A DNA stretch of 37,504 nt from positions 1-37,504 of the forward strand of contig NZ_JAMOIL010000035.1 of NCBI RefSeq assembly GCF_023656415.1, written 5' to 3'. The position numbers and the translations under genes were made by a program. The stretch is from Nocardioides bruguierae (GTDB taxonomy: Bacteria; Actinomycetota; Actinomycetes; Propionibacteriales; Nocardioidaceae). Below are positions 28,001-33,948 of the stretch, in pieces. The stretch's first letter is position 1, and the number at the start of each line of letters is the position of its first letter. The notes beneath the pieces were generated by a model. That model ran no database searches. It saw nothing but the letters and a program-made list of their open reading frames with translations, and was not told the DNA's origin.

Positions 28001-28942
28001 ATGAGGCGCGTGCTCCCCGTCGTCGTCCTGGGTCTGGTCATGCCCCTGCTGGTGGCGCTGCCCGCCGCGTCCGCGCCGGTGGCGGGGTGCCGCGTGTTCC
28101 CCGCGTCGAGCTGGTGGAACACCTCCGTGCGCGGTCTGCCGGTGCACGCGCGCTCGCGGGCGTGGCTGCGCACCATCGGGACCGACGGCAGACTGCACCC
28201 CGACTTCGGGCCGAACCCCGGGGGAGTGGACTACGGCATACCCGTCACGGTCGTGGACGCCGAGCACCGGCGGGTGCGGGTCCGGTTCACCTACGCCGAC
28301 GAGAGCGACCGGGTGCGGTACCCCCTCGGTCGTGACACGCGGATCGAGGGCGGGCATCGTTCATCTGGCGATCGCCACGCGATCGTCGTGGACCGCTCCG
28401 CCTGCCGCCTCTACGAGACGTGGGCGACCCGACGCGTGGACGGCAGGTGGCGTGCCGGATCGGGCGCGGTGTGGTCGCTGCGCTCGAACGACCTGCGGCC
28501 CGACGGGTGGACCTCTGCGGACGCGGCGGGGCTGCCGATCCTGCCCGGGCTGCTGCGGTGGCGGGAGGTGCGGCGCAACCGGATCGACCACGCCATCCGG
28601 TTCACCGTGCCCGTGACGCGCCGGGCGCACCTGTGGCCTGCACGGCACCACGCCGGCTCGACCGACGCGGTCTCGGCGCCGCCGATGGGGGCGAGGTTCC
28701 GACTGCGGGCCTCCTACGACGCCTCGGACCTGGGGCGGTACGCCCGCCGCGTCGTGCGGGCCATGAAGACGTACGGGCTCGTGCTGGCCGACAACGGGTC
28801 GGCCTGGTACTTCCAGGGAGAGCGGAACGCGCACTGGCCGTCGCGCCTCGTCGCAGACCTCAAGGAGATCCCTGCGTCGGCGTTCGTGGCCGTCGACACC
28901 TCGTCGCTGCGGGTGGACCGGGACTCGATGGAGACCCGCTGA
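28001..28942 (+). CDS. Secreted protein of unknown function
   Basis: A 313-residue protein with a clear Sec signal peptide (MRRVLPVVVLGLVMPLLVAL, then AASA and a likely cleavage site near residue 26). The mature part begins with CRVFPASSWWNTSV and contains many conserved-looking Trp, Arg and His residues (GTDGRLHPDFGPN, HAIVVDRSACRLYETWA, GSAWYFQGERN). It resembles a widespread family of secreted hypothetical proteins that I cannot name, and no catalytic motif is certain. Two cysteines remain after cleavage. It is transcribed alone from a leaderless-type promoter between two terminated units. Extracytoplasmic location is confident; function is unknown. Confidence 0.8.
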   Translation: MRRVLPVVVLGLVMPLLVALPAASAPVAGCRVFPASSWWNTSVRGLPVHARSRAWLRTIGTDGRLHPDFGPNPGGVDYGIPVTVVDAEHRRVRVRFTYADESDRVRYPLGRDTRIEGGHRSSGDRHAIVVDRSACRLYETWATRRVDGRWRAGSGAVWSLRSNDLRPDGWTSADAAGLPILPGLLRWREVRRNRIDHAIRFTVPVTRRAHLWPARHHAGSTDAVSAPPMGARFRLRASYDASDLGRYARRVVRAMKTYGLVLADNGSAWYFQGERNAHWPSRLVADLKEIPASAFVAVDTSSLRVDRDSMETR

Positions 28943-29019
28943 CCTGGGGATCTCCGTCGGCGGACCAGGTCGGCGTGGCCCTCGGGGGCGCCGATTCCGG
29001 CCTCGGAGAGGGTCTGTTG

Positions 29020-29060
29020 TAGTGTTCCCGTGCTGGTCCACCGCGATCCGGTGAACCAGC
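29020..29060 (+). promoter_or_regulatory. tRNA-Pro promoter (-10) and leader hairpin
   Basis: TAGTGT (29020-29025) is a plausible -10, with transcription starting near 29032. The ~30-nt leader folds almost completely: GCTGGT-C-CACCG (29032-29043) pairs with CGGTG-A-ACCAGC (29049-29060), leaving one C/A mismatch. The hairpin ends 2 nt before the mature tRNA 5' end. Confidence 0.5.
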
Positions 29061-29062
29061 TT

Positions 29063-29136
<74 letters not shown>

Positions 29137-29143
29137 CCGAACC

Positions 29144-29191
29144 AAACCGCCTCTGACCTGCGGAAACGCAGACGTCAGAGGCGGTTTTGTT
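29144..29191 (+). terminator. Intrinsic terminator after tRNA-Pro
   Basis: AAACCGCCTCTGAC (29144-29157) pairs with GTCAGAGGCGGTTT (29174-29187). Inside, CTGCG and CGCAG close a GAAA tetraloop. The stem is followed by TTTTGTTG. This is a textbook Rho-independent terminator. Confidence 0.93.
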
Positions 29192-29210
29192 GTCCCTGGC
29201 ATCCATCGGC

Positions 29211-29244
29211 TGCTACCCCTGCTGCTACCCCTGCTGCTACCCCA
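29211..29244. repeat. Three 12-bp direct repeats near the element's left end
   Basis: TGCTACCCCTGC occurs at 29211-29222 and 29223-29234, followed by TGCTACCCCA at 29235-29244. Short direct repeats of this kind 70-110 nt from the tRNA 3' end are where integrase arm-type binding sites would be expected. Confidence 0.8.
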
Positions 29245-29275
29245 TGGCCAGTTGGGTACGTGAATGGATGGGATC

Positions 29276-29360
29276 GGCCAGATCGTTTCGTGATGCCAGC
29301 CTCACTTCAGGGCCGGCGGCCGAGGAGACGCCGAGCCGGCCAGTCGTTTGGATGCCAGCC
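29276..29360. repeat. Imperfect direct repeat pair upstream of the cargo
   Basis: GGCCAG-(A)-TCGTTT then GATGCCAGCC occurs at 29276-29301 and again, 3 nt shorter, at 29338-29360. The pair lies between the attL-proximal repeats and the cargo promoter in a 260-nt gap without a gene. They may be Int/Xis or regulator sites. Confidence 0.6.
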
Positions 29361-29392
29361 CCAACGTCCACTCGACTGTCCGTTGTATCCCC

Positions 29393-29398
29393 TAGCCT
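29393..29398 (+). promoter_or_regulatory. -10 element for the leaderless cargo operon
   Basis: TAGCCT ends 6 nt before the ATG at 29405. It is the only promoter-like signal seen upstream of the four plus-strand cargo genes. Confidence 0.5.
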
Positions 29399-29404
29399 GA
29401 GGCC

Positions 29405-30178
29405 ATGACTGTGGCGTTCGGACCCGTGGAGCGTTGTGACGTCGGTGGAGACGAGTACAAGTGGGTGCTGGAGCGACTCCATGGAGATCAGTCAACTGTC
29501 CTCCTCTATGGGAGTCGCGCTCGAGGTGATGCACGCGCTGACAGTGACATCGACGTTCTCCAAGTAGTGGAGACTAATCCGCATTGCTACTCTGTGGATA
29601 ACATAAATGTGGCCGCGTACACGTTTGGACATCTAGAGCAGTTGGCTAGCAGGGGGAGCCTCTATATGCGGCACCTCAAATATGAGGCCGTCATCCTTCG
29701 CGATGATGATGGGCTCACAAAGGACATCTTCGCCATGTATCGTGATCCGCGAGATTACGCAGCCCTTCGCCGAGAACTAGCTATAGTGGTTTCTGTTCTT
29801 GGTATCGACGGTTCACGTCGAGGTGAACCAAGTGAATCACGAGTATATGCCTATGTTCTGCGCACATTAATATATGCGGAATGCGCCATGCGTGGCGAAA
29901 TTGAGTTCGATGTCGTGCGTGCCGCCAACAGTGTGGATCTACCAAATGTGGGTCTATCCATTCGCGAGAAGACTGTGACGTACGAAATGTTCGACACGTT
30001 TTCAAAAATCATGCTGGATCGTGCAGGCGTCCTGCCACCAAAAGTGAAGCCGCGAACGTTCGGGGAAGCGGTACTTTGGACGGGCGTCGAGCATCCGCTT
30101 GCAGGTGCGCTCCTCGAGAGTTTTGCTGGCGCTGTAGGTGAACTCGAATATACTGCACTCACGTTGCCACTTGCATGA
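29405..30178 (+). CDS. Minimal nucleotidyltransferase (MNT-like), first cargo gene
   Basis: A 257-residue protein with an N-terminal pol-beta superfamily nucleotidyltransferase core: LLYGSRARGD (G36, S37) followed by the metal-binding D48-x-D50 in SDIDVLQV. The segment HLEQLASRGSLYMRHLKYEAVIL follows. The third acidic residue is not obvious. The C-terminal ~130 residues are mostly helical (RRELAIVVSVLGI, YVLRTLIYAECAM), but no HEPN Rx4-6H motif is seen. Such enzymes add NMPs to proteins, RNA or small molecules. AT-rich codons are used, including an in-frame TTA at 29867. The ATG at 29405 fits a leaderless promoter. It heads the four-gene cargo; the target is unknown. Confidence 0.85.
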   Translation: MTVAFGPVERCDVGGDEYKWVLERLHGDQSTVLLYGSRARGDARADSDIDVLQVVETNPHCYSVDNINVAAYTFGHLEQLASRGSLYMRHLKYEAVILRDDDGLTKDIFAMYRDPRDYAALRRELAIVVSVLGIDGSRRGEPSESRVYAYVLRTLIYAECAMRGEIEFDVVRAANSVDLPNVGLSIREKTVTYEMFDTFSKIMLDRAGVLPPKVKPRTFGEAVLWTGVEHPLAGALLESFAGAVGELEYTALTLPLA

Positions 30179-30200
30179 CGCCGTCAATGTGGTGGTGCAG

Positions 30201-30866
30201 ATGCCGTCTATAGACCACTTGGTAGTTATCGGTGACGTGCATGGAGAATCAGTAAAATTGTCACGAGCAATCCAGGCTATACGAAATCAGTCGGTGGAAA
30301 TCGTGTTCGTGGGAGACTACGTGAATCGTGGACCTGACTCTCGAGGTGTAATCGATCAGCTGCTGGAACTCAAGCGCGAATTCGGTGAGCGACTTACGCT
30401 TCTTCGAGGCAATCACGATCAGGTTCTATTAGACTTCTTGAACTACGGCGATATAGCTGCTCTCGTCGGGCATGGCGGGATTGCTACTGTAAGGTCATAC
30501 ATGTCTGAGAGTCAGGGAGGATTTGAGGAATTCAGGGACTTGTTTCCGGAAGCTCATCTTTCGCTGCTAAACTCGACGGTAGATTTTTATGAGGATCATC
30601 AGCTGCTGATTACTCACGCCGGATTTGACCCGTCGAGAGTCGGCTGCCGTGATGGCGATGCTGTACGCGGGTCCGGCCATCGCGAGTTGTTCAGTTATAA
30701 CGGGCCTTTTCCCAACAAGTTTACGATATTCGGGCACTATGTTCAGCGGACGGGAAGACCGTGGGTCACGGACTCGATGGCCTGTATTGACACTGGGTGT
30801 GGATCCATTCCTGGAGCGCCCCTTTCGGTCATGTACTGGCCGTCCAAGAAAATGGAGATGTACTAA
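30201..30866 (+). CDS. Calcineurin-like metallophosphatase, second cargo gene
   Basis: A 221-residue PPP-type metallophosphatase with the full motif set: GDVHG (D12, H14), GDYVNRGPDS (D39, R43), GNHD (N71, H72), H139 in ITHAGF and H179 in FGHY. It is closest in style to bacterial PrpA/ApaH-like enzymes, so phosphoprotein, Ap4A-type nucleotides or a modified nucleotide could be the substrate. The ATG at 30201 opens right before the first motif; earlier in-frame starts, back to 30138, would overlap the nucleotidyltransferase gene. The gap to that gene is 22 nt and to the next 15 nt. AT-rich codons, including TTA at 30429. Catalytic competence looks intact; the substrate is unknown. Confidence 0.88.
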   Translation: MPSIDHLVVIGDVHGESVKLSRAIQAIRNQSVEIVFVGDYVNRGPDSRGVIDQLLELKREFGERLTLLRGNHDQVLLDFLNYGDIAALVGHGGIATVRSYMSESQGGFEEFRDLFPEAHLSLLNSTVDFYEDHQLLITHAGFDPSRVGCRDGDAVRGSGHRELFSYNGPFPNKFTIFGHYVQRTGRPWVTDSMACIDTGCGSIPGAPLSVMYWPSKKMEMY

Positions 30867-30881
30867 AAGTGGAGCGTATTC

Positions 30882-32000
30882 ATGGACGTTGAGGTGACCT
30901 CCCTTGCTCCGTTGCGGCGCGCGCTTGAGGGAGGAGAGGGCGTAATAGCTGTTCACTATGCCTGTGAGTCTTTCTTGACTGCCACAGATCATCCCCCAGG
31001 TATTGCTAGTGCGGCAATCTCGGACCTCAAGACGGGTGAGCTCATTGGCTTTAGCCGGGCGGACTGTCCTCCCGGGGCGTCGGCTCAAGAGTCTGAGATC
31101 TACCTGTTGAGGCGACTGTTTGAGGTTCTACGATCTCGCCAGGACGCGCATGTTCTACATTGGAACATGGACAGGCCGGAATTTGGTTTCGATGCTCTCG
31201 TGAAGCGTTGGAATTATCTGACTGCAGATCCGGTGCCATTCGACGTGCCGCGGCAGCGGTACGACGTTGACGACCTGTTTGGCGCCGTTTACGGTGAATC
31301 GTATGCCCCCCATGGCAAGCTTGAGAGCATGGCGCAGCTTAATGGCCTTGATATGCGCTCATTTCGCACCGGAAGAGAGGAGGCTGAGGCCTACGATTCG
31401 GGAAACTGGGCGGCACTCGGTCGTTCTTCGGCGGCGAAGGCTGGAATCATCGGGACGCTGCTCAGAAGATTGTTGGATGGTTCAGCAAAAACGGCTGTCA
31501 GCGCGGGCCAGGTGTCTTTCGCTGGAGGGCGACTAGATGCTGTTCAACTCATTCTCACGCTGGCAGAGCGGTTCTTGCTCGTTCAGAGACGGCTGCGGAA
31601 GCATCCCCACGGGGGGGGGGCCGGCGTGCCCTTCAATAATGAATATGATGATCAGTTCTTGCTGCGGGCACTGCTGGCGCAGTTCTTCGATGATGTCCGA
31701 GCGGAGGACTACACGCCGTCCTATGCAGGGTCAAATAGTCGGATAGATTTCGTTATCCCCGGATATGGTCTTGCAATCGAGCTCAAACATGCCTCTTCCT
31801 CGCTAACGGACGCGAAGGTCGGGGAGCAGTTGGCCGTCGATAGGGATCGATATCAAAAGCATTCCGATGTTAGACACCTGATTGTACTAGTTTTCGACCA
31901 TGACGGACATATCGAGGAACCGCGAGGCATTGAAGCCGACCTACAGAGGGAGAATAGTCATCCAGATCTAACCGTCACCGTCCGCATAGTTGATAGATGA
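30882..32000 (+). CDS. Two-domain protein with C-terminal PD-(D/E)XK nuclease, third cargo gene
   Basis: A 372-residue protein. The C-terminal ~110 residues form a PD-(D/E)XK-type nuclease core: D289 in SRIDFVI, then E300-L-K302 in AIELKHA, followed by QLAVDRDRYQKHSDVRHLIVLVFD. The N-terminal ~190 residues have a pattern like an RNase H-fold 3'-5' exonuclease (VIAVHYACESF, HVLHWNMDRPEFGFDALV, YDVDDLF, GKLESMAQLNG), but the canonical D-x-E is not there, so activity is doubtful. A G10 run at 31611-31620 encodes the Gly linker before the nuclease half. The ATG at 30882 has GGAG 7 nt upstream. The stop overlaps the next gene (ATGA). Nuclease call firm; N-terminal fold tentative. Confidence 0.75.
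   Translation: MDVEVTSLAPLRRALEGGEGVIAVHYACESFLTATDHPPGIASAAISDLKTGELIGFSRADCPPGASAQESEIYLLRRLFEVLRSRQDAHVLHWNMDRPEFGFDALVKRWNYLTADPVPFDVPRQRYDVDDLFGAVYGESYAPHGKLESMAQLNGLDMRSFRTGREEAEAYDSGNWAALGRSSAAKAGIIGTLLRRLLDGSAKTAVSAGQVSFAGGRLDAVQLILTLAERFLLVQRRLRKHPHGGGAGVPFNNEYDDQFLLRALLAQFFDDVRAEDYTPSYAGSNSRIDFVIPGYGLAIELKHASSSLTDAKVGEQLAVDRDRYQKHSDVRHLIVLVFDHDGHIEEPRGIEADLQRENSHPDLTVTVRIVDR
31611..31620 (+). repeat. G10 homopolymer inside the nuclease gene
   Basis: Ten consecutive G residues (codons 244-247, Gly-Gly-Gly-Ala) lie between the N-terminal half and the PD-(D/E)XK domain. At the length given the frame stays open. Loss or gain of one G would truncate the protein before its nuclease domain. 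Confidence 0.9.
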
Positions 32001-32248
32001 GTGAATTGCTCGACCAGTTCAATGATGTTGCGAGCCAGCTGATTTGCCAGCACTTATTTGGAGGGTCACGTATGAAAGAACCTGTGTGCGATGGGCAGGC
32101 GATCTGTCCGTCGTGTCGGCGCTCGTACTTGGAAAGTGAGGCGAAAACCCACGTTGATGCCCAGTTCTGCAACGGGTGTTCACGTTGTAGCGGTCGGCCT
32201 GCTTGTTACCTATGTCAGGGGATGTTCTGCTCCTGCTCGGTTCATTAG
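31997..32248 (+). CDS. Small cysteine-rich (zinc-binding-like) protein, fourth cargo gene
   Basis: An 83-residue protein with 11 cysteines, most in the C-terminal 50 residues: CPSC (37-40), CNGCSRC (58-64), CYLC (70-73) and CSC (78-80). The CxxC spacing suggests two or more zinc-binding knuckles. Its ATG overlaps the nuclease gene stop (ATGA), so it is translationally coupled to it and likely to work with it, perhaps as a nucleic-acid-binding or assembly subunit. No family is recognised. Base composition is intermediate. A 91-nt gap without a visible hairpin or ORF follows, then the convergent integrase gene. Confidence 0.7.
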   Translation: MSELLDQFNDVASQLICQHLFGGSRMKEPVCDGQAICPSCRRSYLESEAKTHVDAQFCNGCSRCSGRPACYLCQGMFCSCSVH

Positions 32249-32339
32249 CTGTCGGGATATAGACTAGTTTTTGGGGCCTGCGTGATAGGATTTCTTGGTC
32301 GGTTGTTGGCTTTCAGTACGCCTGCCGTCCCGTAAACCA

Positions 32340-33485
32340 TCACGCGGTGCCAGGATGGCGCGAGAATAGGTCGTTTATTTGATCGAGGGCTGCGCGTCGG
32401 TCAGTCTGAGACACGTGGCCGTAGACATTCATTGTCATTTCTATGCTTGAGTGTCCGACGATTTCCATCGCGGTTCGAGGTGGAACATTCAATGAAAGCA
32501 GTACCGAGATGCATCCGTGTCGGAAGTCGTGGAGCCGGACGACTCGGACGTTAGCTGCTCGGCAGGCTGCCTGCACCAGGCGCGTGGTATTTCGGGGGTC
32601 CAGCGGGGTGCCGATGCCAGTGGTGAAGACGTAGCCGGTGTCCTGCCAGTCCATGCCGTGTTTGTCGCGTTCGTCGGCCTGTTGCTGTTGTTGGTCTTTG
32701 AGGGCAGTGAGGACAAGCCCGGGGAGAGGGACGGTCCGGCGGGAGCGGGCTGTCTTGGTGGGCATCGTGGTCAGCTGGCCGTCGATTCGGTGCAGGCCGC
32801 GGTTGATCTGGAGGGTCTCGCCGTCGAGGTCGACGTCCTCCCAGCGCAGGCCGAGGGCCTCGCTGCGTCGTAGGCCGAGAAGTGCCAGGGTCACCAGCAG
32901 CGCGTAGTGCGGCTTGTCTCGGTGGAAGCGGAGAAGCTGCTTGATCTCGTCGACGTCGAGAGGCTTCACCTCCGTCTTCGGCGCCGCCGGGAGTCGGACG
33001 AGCTTGGCGGGGTTGCTGTCGAGGATCTCCTCGCGGACGGCGTCCTCGACGGCGGCACGGATGGTGGTGTGGACGTACCGGATGGTGCGTTCGCCGGTGC
33101 CGGCCTTGCGGAGCTTGTCGTAGAAGAGGCGCAGCTGTCGGGCCGTGATGGCGTCGATCTTCGTCTTGCCGATGCCGGGCACGATGTATCGGTTGACCAT
33201 GAAGACGTAGGTCTTGTGCGTGGTCGGGCGGACGCGGTGCACGACGATCTGGTGGAGCCACTCGTCCATGTACGTCTCGATGGTCATCGCGCGGGGTGCC
33301 TGCCGGCGGCCGCGGTTCTCTTCCTGGACGAGCTTTCCGACTGCGAGCTCGACCTCCCGCTTGGAGACGCCGCTGACGGTCCTGCGGACGCGCTTGCCGT
33401 CGGTCTGGGTCACCCAGACCTGGCCTTGCCAGCGGCCGTTGGGTCGCTTGTAGATGCCACCGGAGCCGTTGACTGCCTTGGTCAC
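32340..33485 (-). CDS. int: Tyrosine site-specific integrase of the AICE
   Basis: A 381-residue integrase. An N-terminal arm-binding domain (GSGGIYKRPNGRWQGQVWV...) and a SAM-like core-binding domain (about 68-165) precede the catalytic domain with R206 (LLGLRRSEAL), K244 (PTKTARSRR), H319 and R322 (LHDFRHG), H345 (VGHSS) and Y355 (MNVYGHV). The start is the GTG at 33485, overlapping the xis stop (GTGA); the frame continues upstream, but that part is the complement of xis and intergenic DNA. It should recombine attP with the tRNA-Pro site. In pSAM2-like elements attP lies next to int; here a 3-kb cargo separates int from the tRNA. The first part is high-GC, the 3' end less so. Confidence 0.95.
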   Translation of the reverse strand: MTKAVNGSGGIYKRPNGRWQGQVWVTQTDGKRVRRTVSGVSKREVELAVGKLVQEENRGRRQAPRAMTIETYMDEWLHQIVVHRVRPTTHKTYVFMVNRYIVPGIGKTKIDAITARQLRLFYDKLRKAGTGERTIRYVHTTIRAAVEDAVREEILDSNPAKLVRLPAAPKTEVKPLDVDEIKQLLRFHRDKPHYALLVTLALLGLRRSEALGLRWEDVDLDGETLQINRGLHRIDGQLTTMPTKTARSRRTVPLPGLVLTALKDQQQQQADERDKHGMDWQDTGYVFTTGIGTPLDPRNTTRLVQAACRAANVRVVRLHDFRHGCISVLLSLNVPPRTAMEIVGHSSIEMTMNVYGHVSQTDRRAALDQINDLFSRHPGTA

Positions 33486-33766
33486 TGGAAGGCGTCCTGG
33501 TCCATGGCGGCGACGTAGTCGGCGAGGGCTCGGGCGGAGATGCGGCGGCAGCGGCCGACCTTCATGGAGCGGAGCTCGCCGGAGTTCATGAGGTTGTAGA
33601 CCATGGGCCGGCCGACGTGGAGGAGGCGGGCGACGTCCTCGGGGGTGAAGAGCATGGGGGGCATGTCGTCGGCGGTGAGGAGCCAGACGTTGGGCTTGAT
33701 GGTGACGGTGCCGTCGACGTCGTCGACTGCTTGGCGGGCGGTGTCGAGGTTGAAGAGGTAGTCCAT
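33482..33766 (-). CDS. xis: Excisionase-like helix-turn-helix protein
   Basis: A 94-residue protein. The C-terminal half is a MerR/Xis-type winged HTH of the excisionase family (LFTPEDVARLLHVGRPMVYN followed by GELRSMKVGRCRRISARALADYV). The N-terminal ~30 residues are less typical. It precedes and overlaps int (GTGA), the usual AICE arrangement, and should direct excision with Int. The ATG at 33766 has a GGGAG site ~7 nt upstream; an internal ATG at residue 35 would leave just the HTH. A structured 182-nt gap separates it from rep. Confidence 0.88.
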   Translation of the reverse strand: MDYLFNLDTARQAVDDVDGTVTIKPNVWLLTADDMPPMLFTPEDVARLLHVGRPMVYNLMNSGELRSMKVGRCRRISARALADYVAAMDQDAFQ

Positions 33767-33848
33767 GAGGGGCTCCCGAGATGAGTACTGGTCGTGGCGG
33801 TGTGGTGGGGTGGCCCGGTGGTGGGGCGTCCTCCTGACGTGGGGATGG

Positions 33849-33935
33849 TCTGCGGACCCGGAGGTCCGTCAAGGGCACTTCGTGCCACTACGTGGTTCGC
33901 TTCGCTCTCCCTTGACCGCCCTCCGGGTCCGCAGA
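33849..33935. repeat. Large inverted repeat between rep and xis
   Basis: TCTGCGGACCCGGAG (33849-33863) is exactly complementary to 33921-33935, and TCAAGGG (33869-33875) to 33909-33915. The two blocks are in register across a 5-nt internal loop. The 33-nt apex contains two smaller hairpins, GGCAC-TTC-GTGCC (33874-33886, sharing two bases with the main stem) and CCAC-TAC-GTGG (33885-33895). It could end the rep transcript, control xis-int, or be a replication site. Confidence 0.85.
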
Positions 33936-33948
33936 GATCGGCGGGTTG

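Noticed and set aside
29405..30866. Classical HEPN-MNT toxin-antitoxin pair
   Set aside because: The gene after the nucleotidyltransferase is a metallophosphatase, and no HEPN Rx4-6H motif was seen in either protein.
31611..31620. G10 tract as a frameshift making the nuclease a pseudogene
   Set aside because: The frame stays open through the tract, and the PD-(D/E)XK core follows in the same frame as the N-terminal half.
32249..32339. attP core or terminator between the Cys-rich gene and int
   Set aside because: No tRNA fragment, hairpin or repeat could be made out in this 91-nt gap.
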